Counted from the stretch's first letter, positions 42,717 through 51,489 are shown. The stretch is DNA of 64,000 nt from Rhizobium sullae (GCF_900169785.1 NZ_FWER01000016.1:41686-105685), one strand, 5' to 3'. The notes: generated by a model from the letters alone, not told the origin. Program-made: numbers and translations.

Positions 42717-43682
42717 ATGAAGAAGCTGAGAGAACGAATAGTCTCGGCCACCGCGATCGCGTTGCTGCTGTCTATCGCCGCCGATCCGGCAAGGCCGAGC
42801 CTGGCGCAGGAGGTGGCGGGCGTTCCCGCATCGCCCGGCCAGACGATCGTCGACAAGCGCCCCGTCCTGCATGCCACTGGCATCAAGTTCGGTGCCTATG
42901 ACCCGCACGGCGATTTCACGTCGCAGCAAGGTGTTGCGACCGAACACCTGTTCCTGCCGTGGGAAGACGTCGATCTTGAAACGCTGAAAGTTGCGGACGC
43001 CTATGCGCAGGCGAGGCGACGCAATCTGCTGATCACGATCGAACCCTGGTCATGGGATGTCGACTGGCGTTTGACCTCCGCTGAACTGCGGCAGAAGGTC
43101 CTGCGCGGCGATTACGACGCCAACATGCGTGCCATCGCTCGGATGATTACCGAGCTCAAGAGCCCGGTCATCGTCCGCTGGGGACAGGAAATGGAGGACA
43201 GGGACAGCCGGTTTTCCTGGGCGGGCTGGAACCCGCGCGATTATGTCACCGCATACCGGCGGATGATGGATATCGTGCGCGCCGAGGCACCGGCGGCGGA
43301 AATGATGTGGTCCCCAAAGGGGCTCGACGGGCTCGATCCCTACTATCCTGGTGACGACTATGTCGACCTCGTTGGCCTCTCCGTCTTCGGCCTGGAACCC
43401 TACGACGCGCTCGCCTATGGTGGTCCCCGTGATTTCCGTCAGGCACTGACGGACGGCTACCGGCGCGTCTTGGGATACGGGAAGCCCATCTGGGTGGCCG
43501 AACTCGGCTATGAAGGGAAGGACGCCTACATGCGGCCGTGGATCGACACCGTGACCTTGAAGCACAGCGATTTTCCAAAATTGGAAGAAGTCGTCTATTT
43601 CAACGACCGCGACGTCCATGCCTGGCCTTTCAATCTCGGCCGTCCGAACTGGAGGGTCATCAAGGGCGACGAGACGAATTAA
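42717..43682 (+). CDS. Exported GH26-like glycoside hydrolase
   Basis: A 321-residue protein with a signal peptide (about 1-30) and a beta/alpha-barrel like GH26 mannanase relatives. The likely acid/base Glu158 is in Val-Arg-Trp-Gly-Gln-Glu-Met-Glu, and the likely nucleophile Glu262 is in Trp-Val-Ala-Glu-Leu-Gly-Tyr. Both fit clan GH-A retaining enzymes. A hydrolase at the end of a synthase operon often trims or releases the nascent chain, as BcsZ does for cellulose. Eleven bases separate it from the DUF995 gene. Confidence 0.8.
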   Translation: MKKLRERIVSATAIALLLSIAADPARPSLAQEVAGVPASPGQTIVDKRPVLHATGIKFGAYDPHGDFTSQQGVATEHLFLPWEDVDLETLKVADAYAQARRRNLLITIEPWSWDVDWRLTSAELRQKVLRGDYDANMRAIARMITELKSPVIVRWGQEMEDRDSRFSWAGWNPRDYVTAYRRMMDIVRAEAPAAEMMWSPKGLDGLDPYYPGDDYVDLVGLSVFGLEPYDALAYGGPRDFRQALTDGYRRVLGYGKPIWVAELGYEGKDAYMRPWIDTVTLKHSDFPKLEEVVYFNDRDVHAWPFNLGRPNWRVIKGDETN

Positions 43683-43758
43683 GCGTCGTCGAGCACGAGC
43701 AGTGGATGGCTAGCCCGGATTTCTCACGATTGCATCGGGCTAGCAAAGGCCAGGAGTA

Positions 43759-44772
43759 GTGGATTATAAGCGAGCTCTCGACCCCGATCTCCTGATAGGC
43801 CCACGCGACATGACTGACTCTGGCTCGGTGATCGACTGGCTTCTCGACTCCGACCCATCGATCCGATGGCAGGTGATGCGCGACCTGATTGACGCCCCGG
43901 AGCCGGAGTGGGCGGCGGAGCGGGCCAAGGTGGAGACCGAGGGCTGGGGAGCCAGGCTTCTCTCTTACCAGGACGAGGATGGGCAATGGGCGGGCGGCTC
44001 CTTCGTCCCAGCCGATTTTGATCCTTGCGAGTGGCAGGAGCGTGGTCAGCCGTGGACAGCCACGACATTTTCGTTGTCGCAACTCCGGGAGTTTGGTCTC
44101 GATCCCGCCTCGGACCGGGCCAAACGAACTGTCGAATTGATCGGCGCCAATTCGCGTTGGGATGAGGGCGGCCAGCCCTACTGGGAGGGCGAGGTCGAGG
44201 AGTGCATCAACGGCCGGACCGTTGCCGATGGCGCCTATTTTGGGGCTGACGTCTCGTCCATTGTCGACAGGCTGGTAGGCGAGCGTCTCGCTGACGGCGG
44301 CTGGAACTGCGAGAGGCTCAAGGGCTCAGTCCGCTCGTCGTTTGCCAGCACGATCAACGTGCTGGAAGGGCTCCTGGAGTACGAGAAAGTCGCCGGTACG
44401 CCTGAATCTCAAAAGGCGCGTAGGTCGGGCGAGGAGTATCTCCTAGAGCGCAACCTCTTCCGTCGTCTCGGCACGGGTGAGCCGGCAGACGAGCGGTTTC
44501 TGCGCTTCCTGCATCCGAACCGTTGGCGCTACGACGTCTTGCGTGCGCTCGACTATTTCCGCTTCTCTGCGATGTTGACCGGCGCTGATCCCGATCCGCG
44601 ACTTGGCGAGGCTATCGGCCACGTTCGTTCCAGACGCCTGGAGAACGGCACCTGGCCCCTCGACTGGAGCCTGACGGGGCGGGTATGGTTCGAGGTCGAT
44701 GACGGGCAGGGCCAGCCCTCGCGATGGGTGACCCTCCGGGCGATGCGAGTGCTTAGATGGTGGGAGAGTTAG
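43759..44772 (+). CDS. Squalene-cyclase-like alpha/alpha-toroid protein of unknown function
   Basis: A 337-residue protein built of repeated helical pairs of the terpenoid cyclase/prenyltransferase toroid fold. It shows Ser-Ile-Arg-Trp-Gln-Val near 35-40, Asp-Gly-Gln-Trp near 74-77, Ala-Asp-Gly-Gly-Trp-Asn-Cys near 178-184 and a closing Trp-Val-Thr-Leu-Arg-Ala. No clear DxDD cyclase motif is seen, so the fold does not prove cyclase activity. Close relatives I know are commoner in Actinobacteria, which hints at transfer. The start GTG at 43759 is chosen because AGGAG lies seven bases upstream; an in-frame ATG at 43810 is the alternative. Confidence 0.72.
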   Translation: MDYKRALDPDLLIGPRDMTDSGSVIDWLLDSDPSIRWQVMRDLIDAPEPEWAAERAKVETEGWGARLLSYQDEDGQWAGGSFVPADFDPCEWQERGQPWTATTFSLSQLREFGLDPASDRAKRTVELIGANSRWDEGGQPYWEGEVEECINGRTVADGAYFGADVSSIVDRLVGERLADGGWNCERLKGSVRSSFASTINVLEGLLEYEKVAGTPESQKARRSGEEYLLERNLFRRLGTGEPADERFLRFLHPNRWRYDVLRALDYFRFSAMLTGADPDPRLGEAIGHVRSRRLENGTWPLDWSLTGRVWFEVDDGQGQPSRWVTLRAMRVLRWWES

Positions 44773-44880
44773 CCGATCGGGAAATCCCCACCAGGCCTAC
44801 GAAGGTTCCACCAAGGGTGAGAGAGTGAGGTTGCCCGTTTCGCTGGAGCACAGCGCCTAGGGCAGAAGGGCCAAAAAACG

Positions 44881-44909
44881 AAAACGGCGCCAAAGCGGCG
44901 CCGTTTTTG
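44881..44909. terminator. Bidirectional terminator
   Basis: AAAACGGCGCC / GGCGCCGTTTT with a five-base loop has a T run on both strands. It lies between the toroid gene (plus) and the first DUF1127 gene (minus). Confidence 0.85.
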
Positions 44910-44929
44910 ATGGATCACGCTTGCCGCGA

Positions 44930-45073
44930 TTAGCGGAACGAGCGGGATGCGATGTTGCGGATCTCGTAGCGGCTGATGCCGATGTCGGAGAGCGTCTGGT
45001 TCGAAAGGCTGCCCAGCTCGTTGAGCGTGCGGCGGTAGCTAATCCAGCTCTTGGCAATGCGGATCGGGTTCAT
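44930..45073 (-). CDS. DUF1127 mini-protein
   Basis: A 47-residue basic protein with the DUF1127 core Trp-x-x-Tyr-Arg-x-Thr-Leu-x-Glu-Leu, Ser-Asp-Ile-Gly and Arg-x-Glu-Ile-Arg. Short DUF1127 proteins in alphaproteobacteria bind RNA or affect phosphate and stress physiology. The ATG at 45073 is preferred over a longer frame because the upstream residues are not conserved. A terminator lies just past the stop. Confidence 0.85.
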   Translation of the reverse strand: MNPIRIAKSWISYRRTLNELGSLSNQTLSDIGISRYEIRNIASRSFR

Positions 45074-45298
45074 TGTCGTCTTCCTCGGAAGGTTGCTTCG
45101 CGGGCGGCGCCATCGCCGTCTTTGCGGATGACATTGATATAGTGGTTCCCGGTCGTATTGTGCAGTGCAAAGAAACGGCATCTGCTATGCGTTTGTGCAC
45201 TGTGATGCACGATAAATGCGCAGGAGTTATTTTTTAAGCGGCAAAAGGGAGGGCGATTTTCATCGCAACTACTACGAAAGTGTAAATTTGAACAAAAG

Positions 45299-45331
45299 AA
45301 AACGCCCGTTGCCGAAGCACCGGGCGTTTTT
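45299..45331 (-). terminator. Terminator of the second DUF1127 gene
   Basis: AAAACGCCCG / CGGGCGTTTT with a 12-base loop; on the minus strand the stem is followed by CTTTTG. It lies about 39 bases past the DUF1127 stop. Confidence 0.8.
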
Positions 45332-45369
45332 GAAAGGAGATCAGCTTGGGAGGACGCTGATCGCCTGAA

Positions 45370-45516
45370 TTAGCGGGCAGAAGCCTCGCGAGCGACGCGA
45401 TGGATGTCCGAGCGGTCGATGCCGAGGTCGTGCAATTCGCGGTTGGTCATGCGGCCGAGTTCGGTAACCGTCTGACGGTACTTGCGCCAGTTGTTGAAAG
45501 AGCGTGAGAAGTTCAT
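45370..45516 (-). CDS. Second DUF1127 mini-protein
   Basis: A 48-residue basic protein, Met-Asn-Phe-Ser-Arg-Ser at the start and Glu-Ala-Ser-Ala-Arg at the end, with the DUF1127 pattern Trp-Arg-Lys-Tyr-Arg-Gln-Thr, Glu-Leu-Gly-Arg-Met and Leu-Gly-Ile-Asp-Arg-Ser-Asp-Ile. AAAGGGG lies about six bases before the ATG. It is a paralogue of the neighbour at 44930-45073; each has its own terminator, so they are separate transcripts. Confidence 0.9.
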   Translation of the reverse strand: MNFSRSFNNWRKYRQTVTELGRMTNRELHDLGIDRSDIHRVAREASAR

Positions 45517-46381
45517 TTTAATCCCCTTTCCTAGGGTTCGCCATCTGCCAGCTGCTGCCCATCAGCGCTGGCTTCCGTTTGATGACCAGAATATATGTTG
45601 CGCCGCGAAGAACTAACAGAGACAAGATTTCATTCCACCTATGCATTCGATGCAAGTCTCTAGCTGAAAAACATGTGATTTCGCCGTTCTTTGGTCAATG
45701 AATAGGCAGAATGACTTTTCGCGGGCATGGGCTTTGGGTTGGCTGCTCAAATTGCCGGCGTCCGGGCCTAGCTGCCGATGTGGTCGCTTTCAAAATGAAA
45801 TCGGCGCCGATCTCGCCCTTCGAGACAGCTTGGTTCCGGCAAAGAGCTGGCGGCTTCCCAAATGGCCGGATCCAGGCGCTCCTGCAGCTTGGTCGAGCCG
45901 TTGGCGAAGTCCCTGAAAACCAGCAGGCTAATCGTTTTATGTCGCGAATACCAAAACGCCCACCGGGGGAGGATCCGGTGGGCGTCATGTTGGTGACTGA
46001 CAACTGGGAGGAGGAGTGTTGTCAGTCTATCGGAGGGCGCTGGGAGGAGGAGTGCGCTGCTCCGAATTCCGTTGCGGACATCATATCCACAGGCGTTCCG
46101 GTAAACCGGGACGGGCTGCCACGCCCGCGCTTCTTGATAATCAATATAGTATGACTAATGATTATTTTGCAGTGCAATATTATCATGGTGGCCATGCGCT
46201 TCACGCATGGCTTATCTGAAAGAATCAATATTAGCCTATTGCTGTTAATAGCCGGTTAAGTCCGTGCCAAGTTCGCACAGTGAAGTATCTTGAACGGCTT
46301 AGGGTCCGGGAGATTGCGAAAGACGCTGCGCCATCTATAAGATTGATCGGGAAAGCCGCTGGAGACGGCACGGAGGCAGCA
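45517..46381. other. Long intergenic region holding an sRNA gene
   Basis: Apart from the minus-strand sRNA at 45951-46073, no gene is seen. A plus-strand open frame across 45711-46154 merely reads through the sRNA. Positions 46140-46260 are AT-rich and contain a GTGAAG-type inverted sequence (CATGGTGGCCATGCG) without clear role. Confidence 0.5.
45951..46073 (-). ncRNA. Alpha-r14 (suhB-type) trans-acting small RNA with anti-Shine-Dalgarno loops
   Basis: Read on the minus strand, two stem-loops each present the same 13-base loop ACTCCTCCTCCCA: one closed by GCGC/GCGC (46037-46057), the other by GACTGACAAC/GTTGTCAGTC (45995-46027). A terminator stem of 11 pairs (45956-45985), with another CCTCCC in its loop, ends in TTTTGG. 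Length about 123 bases, architecture and the CCUCCUCCC loops match the rhizobial alpha-r14 family, thought to pair with ribosome-binding sites of mRNAs. A TATGAT -10 element (46080-46085 on the complement) sets the approximate 5' end; the exact start is inferred. Confidence 0.86.
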
Positions 46382-47482
46382 ATGTATCGGGGACGGTTGG
46401 AGCGGGATCTGTCGCTCTGGGTGGAAAAGGGTCTGCTGCCCGAGGCGACGGCGGAATCGCTGCTTGTCGAATATGACAGCCGGCCGGCGAGCTTCAGCCT
46501 CGGCAACGTGCTGATGGTGCTCGCCGCGATCCTGCTCGCGGCTGCAGTTCTGTTGCTCGTCGCCTCCAACTGGGAGGCGATCCCGCGGCTGGTCCGCGTC
46601 GGCGCGATCCTCGCCCTGATCTGGGCTGTTTATATCGGCGCGGCGCTGCTGTTTGCCCGCGGGGCTTCGGCGGCTGCCAGCGGCCTGCTCGTCATCGGCG
46701 CCCTGAGCTTCGGCGGTGCGATTTCCCTCGTCGGCCAGATGTATCATCTGTCGGGCGACGAGCAGACGGTCATGTATCTCTGGTTCGCGGTTGCGGCTGT
46801 GTCTGCAGCCCTTTTCCGCTCAGGCGCCGCGACCGCTATATCAGGCTTCCTGTCCTGGGCTTCATTCGCGGTCTATCTTTCGAATTACGACTCGCGGTGG
46901 GTCGGCTTCGATCCCTGGGCGCCGCCGATCATGGCATTGATCGTTGTGGCATTGGTGCGCTTCACGGGCGCTCATCGCGCACGGCATCTTGCCTATCTGC
47001 TCGTCGTGGGCTGGCTCACATGGCTCTATGCGTTGCACGAAGATATCCGGGTGGCGATTGCCTTCGTGCTCTGCGGCATGGCGGCGTTCGTAGCCGTCAG
47101 CCTGCCGCCGCTGCGTGGCTCTGCGTTTATAAGGAGTGCGGGTGCTGCGCCGGCATTTTATGCATTCCTGGTGGCGGCGGTCGGATTGCTGTTGCTCAAC
47201 ATAGAGCTCGATGAAGGCTGGCCGCTCGTTCTGGTTGGTATCGCGACGCTCGCAATGGCCGTGCTTGCGATCGCATTGCAGGGTCGAGACAACGGCGCCG
47301 TGCGCTATCTTGCCTACGCCACCTTTGCCGCCGAGGTTTTCTATCTTGCTTCCGTCACAGTCGGGTCCATCCTCGGAACCTCAAGCCTCTTTCTTCTGTC
47401 CGGTCTGCTGGTGGCGATCGTCGCCTGGGTGGTGATCCGCCTCGAGAGACGTTTCGGTGCAAGAACGGAGGTGACGGAATGA
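46382..47482 (+). CDS. DUF2157 multi-pass membrane protein
   Basis: A 366-residue protein with a short cytoplasmic N-terminal helix region (Asp-Leu-Ser-Leu-Trp-Val-Glu-Lys-Gly-Leu-Leu) and about ten membrane helices, typical of DUF2157. Function is unknown. The ATG at 46382 follows GGAGG, while the longer in-frame start at 46280 overlaps non-conserved sequence. Its stop overlaps the GDYXXLXY gene by four bases, a pairing seen in many bacteria. Confidence 0.82.
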   Translation: MYRGRLERDLSLWVEKGLLPEATAESLLVEYDSRPASFSLGNVLMVLAAILLAAAVLLLVASNWEAIPRLVRVGAILALIWAVYIGAALLFARGASAAASGLLVIGALSFGGAISLVGQMYHLSGDEQTVMYLWFAVAAVSAALFRSGAATAISGFLSWASFAVYLSNYDSRWVGFDPWAPPIMALIVVALVRFTGAHRARHLAYLLVVGWLTWLYALHEDIRVAIAFVLCGMAAFVAVSLPPLRGSAFIRSAGAAPAFYAFLVAAVGLLLLNIELDEGWPLVLVGIATLAMAVLAIALQGRDNGAVRYLAYATFAAEVFYLASVTVGSILGTSSLFLLSGLLVAIVAWVVIRLERRFGARTEVTE

Positions 47483-48069
47483 ACGCGCTGTCTTCGAAGC
47501 GTCGATCGGTGAGGGGTTACCTGATCGCGGCCGTCATTGCCGCCGCCCTTCAGACCATCATTCTGGGCTATATCATCGAAAGCCGCGCGGCGATCCTGCG
47601 CAGTGGCGCCGCAGTCCTGCTGAAGACGACACCTGTTGATCCGCGTGATTTTCTGCGTGGCGACTACGTCGTGCTGAATTACGAGATTTCGTCGGTGCCG
47701 GCACAAACGGTGATCGGCGAACTCCCCACCGTACCGGGCGAGCAGGCGCTCTGGGTCCGCTTGAAAAAGCAGCCGGACGGGTTCTGGGCAATCGCCGAAT
47801 CGTCGTTCATGCCGCTTCCCGAGCAGCCTGAAAGCGTCGTGCTCAAGAGCCGTCCTTTTTACAGCTACGGTGTGCGCGCGACTGATACGATCCGCGCCGA
47901 ATACGGCATCGAGCGCTACTATGTGCCGGAAGGCCAGGGCAAACCGCTGGAGGAGGCCCGCCAGGACGGCAGCGTTTCGATCGCAGCCCGCGTATCGAAC
48001 GATGGGTCGGCGCAGATCCGCAACCTGCTCGTGGACGGCAAGCCCGCATACGAGGAGCCGCTTTACTGA
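47479..48069 (+). CDS. GDYXXLXY-family protein
   Basis: A 196-residue protein with one N-terminal membrane helix (about 13-35) and the name-giving motif Gly-Asp-Tyr-Val-Val-Leu-Asn-Tyr at about 61-68. Two beta-rich repeats follow, including Phe-Tyr-Ser-Tyr-Gly-Val and Tyr-Gly-Ile-Glu-Arg-Tyr-Tyr-Val-Pro-Glu. It is translationally coupled to the DUF2157 gene and presumably forms a membrane complex with it. Biological role is unknown. Confidence 0.85.
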   Translation: MNALSSKRRSVRGYLIAAVIAAALQTIILGYIIESRAAILRSGAAVLLKTTPVDPRDFLRGDYVVLNYEISSVPAQTVIGELPTVPGEQALWVRLKKQPDGFWAIAESSFMPLPEQPESVVLKSRPFYSYGVRATDTIRAEYGIERYYVPEGQGKPLEEARQDGSVSIAARVSNDGSAQIRNLLVDGKPAYEEPLY

Positions 48070-48138
48070 CTTTGGCGAAATGACGGGAGAGGGTCTTGGA
48101 GGCCATAAAATCCCTGTCATTTGGCCTTCATTTTTCCT

Positions 48139-48166
48139 TTGCCTCCACCAAATCGGGTGTTATAGA
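48139..48166 (+). promoter_or_regulatory. Probable promoter of tRNA-Leu
   Basis: TTGCCT, 16 bases, TATAGA lie 54 bases before the tRNA gene and after the end of the GDYXXLXY gene. Confidence 0.4.
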
Positions 48167-48220
48167 GACGCGCGCTCCGGAAGGCCTCATGTCCAGGCAT
48201 ATGCATGCGGTTTTGCGAAC

Positions 48221-48305
<85 letters not shown>

Positions 48306-48493
48306 AAGCTGGCTTGCAGGCGGGGAGACCGGATAGGTCGCCCCCAATTACCCGGCAGGATGGCGCCGTCCCCCTTCGGGCGGGATGCAATGGAATCTGA
48401 GAAAAGCCACGCGCGGCAAATTTTTCCGGCGTCGTGCTCATCGAAACGAAACGGCGTCTGGGCACGGCCGCCACGAAATGAAGGTAGGAAGAC
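48306..48493 (+). promoter_or_regulatory. Spacer and leader between tRNA-Leu and tig
   Basis: The region holds a GC hairpin around a TTCG loop (CCCCCTTCGGGCGGG, about 48369-48384), no terminator-grade T run, and GGTAGGAAG upstream of the tig ATG. The tig promoter probably lies here. Confidence 0.4.
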
Positions 48494-49972
48494 ATGCAGG
48501 TTATCGAAACGCTCGCTGAAGGGCTGAAGCGCGAAATCAAGGTCGTTATCCCGGCCAAGGACATGGAAAGCAAGATGAACGAGCGCCTTGCCGACGTAAA
48601 GGACAAGGTGCGCATCAATGGTTTCCGTCCCGGCAAGGTTCCGGTCGCCCACCTCAAGAAGGTCTACGGCAAGTCGATCATGGCCGATCTCGTCAATGAG
48701 ATCGTTCGCGAACAGCCGACCCAGATCCTTTCCGGCCGTGGCGAAAAGTCCGCCACGCAGCCGGAAGTCGCGATGACGGAAGACAAGGACGAGGCTGACA
48801 AGATCCTCGCCGCTGAGCAGGATTTCGAATTCACGCTCTCCTATGAAGTTCTGCCGCCGATCGAGCTGAAGTCCGTCAAGGGAATCAAGATCACCCGCGA
48901 AGTCGTTGATATTTCTGACGAAGAGGTCAACGAGCAGGTTCTTAAAGTCGCTGAAAGCGCCCGTTCCTACGAAACCAAGAAGGGCAAGGCCGCTGATGGC
49001 GACCGCGTCACGATGGATTACGTCGGCAAGGTCGACGGCGAAGCCTTCGAAGGCGGCACCGATCAGGGCGCTGAACTCGTCCTCGGCTCCGGCCGCTTCA
49101 TTCCGGGCTTTGAAGATCAGCTCGCCGGCGTCAAGGCTGGCGACGAGAAGACCATCACCGTGACCTTCCCGGCCGACTATCCGGCCAAGAACCTCGCCGG
49201 CAAGGAAGCCACTTTCGACGTCACCGTCAAGGAGGTTGCTGCTCCGGCCGACGTGGAAATCAACGACGAACTGGCAAAGAAACTCGGCCTCGAATCCGCC
49301 GATCGCCTGAAGGAAATCGTCCGCGGCCAGATCGAATCGCAGTACGGCTCGCTGACCCGCCAGAAGGTTAAGCGCCAGATCCTCGACCAGCTCGATGAGA
49401 TGTACAAGTTCGAGACCCCGAAGTCGCTTGTTGAAGCCGAATACAACGGTATCTGGAGCCAGGTGAACAACGACCTCGCTCAGTCCGGCAAGACTTTCGA
49501 GGACGAAGACACGACGGAAGAGAAGGCCAAGGAAGAATACAAGACGCTCGCAGAGCGCCGCGTCCGCCTCGGCCTCGTCCTCTCGGAAATCGGCGAAAAG
49601 GCCGGCGTCGAAGTGAGCGAAGACGAAATGCAGCGCGCAATCTACGAGCAGCTGCGCCAGTATCCGGGCCAGGAAAAGCAGATCCTCGAGTTCTTCCGCA
49701 GCCAGCCGGGTGCCGCCGCTTCGATCCGTGCACCGATCTTCGAAGAAAAGGTCATCGACCATCTGCTGACCGAGATCGACGTCACGGACAAGAAGGTCAC
49801 CAAGGAAGAGCTGCTCGCCGACGAAGAGGGCGAAGGCTCCGAGAAGACCAAGAAGGCCGCGCCGAAGAAGAAGGCAGCCGCCAAGGCCGAAGCTTCTGAA
49901 GGCGAGGAGGCAGATGCTCCGAAGAAGAAGGCCGCTCCGAAGAAGAAGGCCTCCGAAGGCGACGCCGAGTAA
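48494..49972 (+). CDS. tig: Trigger factor chaperone
   Basis: A 492-residue ribosome-bound chaperone. The ribosome-docking motif Gly-Phe-Arg-Pro-Gly-Lys-Val-Pro is at about 44-51. The FKBP-like PPIase domain spans about 165-245 (Asp-Tyr-Val-Gly-Lys-Val-Asp-Gly, Phe-Ile-Pro-Gly-Phe-Glu-Asp). A helical C-domain follows. The last about 45 residues form a Lys/Ala/Glu-rich tail with repeated Ala-Pro-Lys-Lys-Lys, longer than in E. coli but common in rhizobia. It folds nascent chains at the tunnel exit. A terminator follows. Confidence 0.96.
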   Translation: MQVIETLAEGLKREIKVVIPAKDMESKMNERLADVKDKVRINGFRPGKVPVAHLKKVYGKSIMADLVNEIVREQPTQILSGRGEKSATQPEVAMTEDKDEADKILAAEQDFEFTLSYEVLPPIELKSVKGIKITREVVDISDEEVNEQVLKVAESARSYETKKGKAADGDRVTMDYVGKVDGEAFEGGTDQGAELVLGSGRFIPGFEDQLAGVKAGDEKTITVTFPADYPAKNLAGKEATFDVTVKEVAAPADVEINDELAKKLGLESADRLKEIVRGQIESQYGSLTRQKVKRQILDQLDEMYKFETPKSLVEAEYNGIWSQVNNDLAQSGKTFEDEDTTEEKAKEEYKTLAERRVRLGLVLSEIGEKAGVEVSEDEMQRAIYEQLRQYPGQEKQILEFFRSQPGAAASIRAPIFEEKVIDHLLTEIDVTDKKVTKEELLADEEGEGSEKTKKAAPKKKAAAKAEASEGEEADAPKKKAAPKKKASEGDAE

Positions 49973-49996
49973 TCGGCTTTTCCGGTTCAATACTTC

Positions 49997-50029
49997 AAGG
50001 CCCTGCCGGTTCGGCGGGGCCTTTTTCTT
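49997..50029 (+). terminator. Rho-independent terminator after tig
   Basis: AAGGCCCTGCCG / CGGCGGGGCCTT forms a stem with a short GTT loop and one mismatch, followed by TTTCTTT. Confidence 0.85.
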
Positions 50030-50082
50030 TGGCGCAATGCGGGTGCTATGCTGCGGCACTCGCCAAAATGAGGCGGATTAGT

Positions 50083-51489
50083 CTAGAGTTCCGACTTGAT
50101 GTCGCCCATGCGGTTCCAGGCGTCGAGGCCGGCGATCTTGTAGGCTTCGGCAAGCGTCGGATAGTTGAAGGTATTCTCGACGAAGTATTCGACGGTGCCT
50201 TTGAGATTGAGTACTGCCTGGCCGATATGCACCAGTTCGGTGGCCCCTTCGCCGACGATGTGGACGCCCAGCAGACGGCGGGTCTTCAGCGAGAAGATCA
50301 TCTTCAGGAGACCGGTGTCGAGGCCCATGATGTGGCCGCGCGAAGTCTCGCGGAAGCGGGCGATGCCGCATTCATAGGGAATGCCGCGTTCATTGACCTC
50401 TTCTTCCGAAAGGCCGCAGGTCGAAATTTCCGGTACGGCGTAGATGCCGTAAGGGAAGTATTTCGGAGGCTCCTTGGCGATCGCGCCGACGGCGACGCGG
50501 GCGGCGATGCGGCCCTGCTCCATCGACGTCGAGGCGAGGCTCGGAAAGCCGACCACGTCGCCGGCGGCATAGATGTTCGGCACCGAGGTCTGGAAGGTTT
50601 CCGGATTGACCTTCAGGCGGCCGCGGCTGTCGGCCTCGAGGCCGGCGGCGGCAAGGTTGAGCGCGTCCGTCGCCCCCATGCGCCCGGCGGCGAAGAGCAC
50701 CATGTCCGTCGTCAGGTGGCGGCCATTGTCGAGCGTCAGCGCGACTCTGCCGTTGTCGAGCGTCTCCACCTTGTCCGCCTTCTGGCCGAGCAGCAATTTC
50801 ATGTTGCGGTCACGGAGCTGGTAGGTGAAATCCTCGATGATCTCCTTGTCGATGAAATCGAGCATGGTCGACTTGGGATCGAGGACGGTCACAGCCGTAT
50901 CGAGGGCGCTGAAGATCGTCGCATATTCGATGCCGATGACGCCTGCGCCGATAACGACCATCGAACGCGGCAATTCCTCGATATCGAGCAGTTCGTCGCT
51001 GTCGATCACCGTCTTGCCGTCGAAGGGCATGTATTCCGGGCGGAAGGGCTTGGTGCCGACGGCAAGCAGGATGCTGGCGCAGCTGACCTGCATGGTCTCG
51101 CCGTCGTCCTTGATCACCTGCAGCGTTGAGGGATCGATGAAGCTCGCCCTGCCGCGGATATGCTGGACGCGGTTGCGCGCGAACTGGTGCTCGAGCACCT
51201 CGACTTCATGGTCGAGCGTGATCAGCAGGCGGCGGCGCAGATCCTCGGCACTGATCTCTTCCTTGACCCGATAGGCGCGACCATAGAAGCCGCGCTCGCG
51301 CCAGCCGGAGAGGTTGAGTGCCGTCTCGCGGATTGTCTTGGATGGGATGGTGCCGGTATGCACCGAGACGCCGCCGACGCGCTTGCCCTGTTCGATGACC
51401 AGGACCTTCTTGCCGAGCTTCGCAGCCTGGATGGCGCCGCGCCGCCCTGCCGGACCGCTGCCCACAACAACAAGATCGTACTGAAACAT
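50083..51489 (-). CDS. sthA: Si-specific NAD(P)+ transhydrogenase (soluble)
   Basis: A 468-residue FAD flavoprotein of the pyridine nucleotide-disulfide family. FAD motif Gly-Ser-Gly-Pro-Ala-Gly is near 10-15; the region that holds the redox Cys pair in lipoamide dehydrogenase reads Gly-Val-Ser-Val-His-Thr-Gly-Thr-Ile-Pro-Ser-Lys, so neither Cys is present, as expected for a transhydrogenase, not a disulfide reductase. NAD motif Val-Ile-Gly-Ala-Gly-Val-Ile-Gly lies near 178. It moves hydride between NADPH and NAD in the cytoplasm. The ATG at 51489 is used; an upstream frame start adds 21 unconserved residues. Confidence 0.9.
   Translation of the reverse strand: MFQYDLVVVGSGPAGRRGAIQAAKLGKKVLVIEQGKRVGGVSVHTGTIPSKTIRETALNLSGWRERGFYGRAYRVKEEISAEDLRRRLLITLDHEVEVLEHQFARNRVQHIRGRASFIDPSTLQVIKDDGETMQVSCASILLAVGTKPFRPEYMPFDGKTVIDSDELLDIEELPRSMVVIGAGVIGIEYATIFSALDTAVTVLDPKSTMLDFIDKEIIEDFTYQLRDRNMKLLLGQKADKVETLDNGRVALTLDNGRHLTTDMVLFAAGRMGATDALNLAAAGLEADSRGRLKVNPETFQTSVPNIYAAGDVVGFPSLASTSMEQGRIAARVAVGAIAKEPPKYFPYGIYAVPEISTCGLSEEEVNERGIPYECGIARFRETSRGHIMGLDTGLLKMIFSLKTRRLLGVHIVGEGATELVHIGQAVLNLKGTVEYFVENTFNYPTLAEAYKIAGLDAWNRMGDIKSEL

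Noticed and set aside
45711..46154. Plus-strand open frame of 147 codons
   Set aside because: It reads straight through the minus-strand sRNA stem-loops and terminator, has no ribosome site and no recognisable domain.
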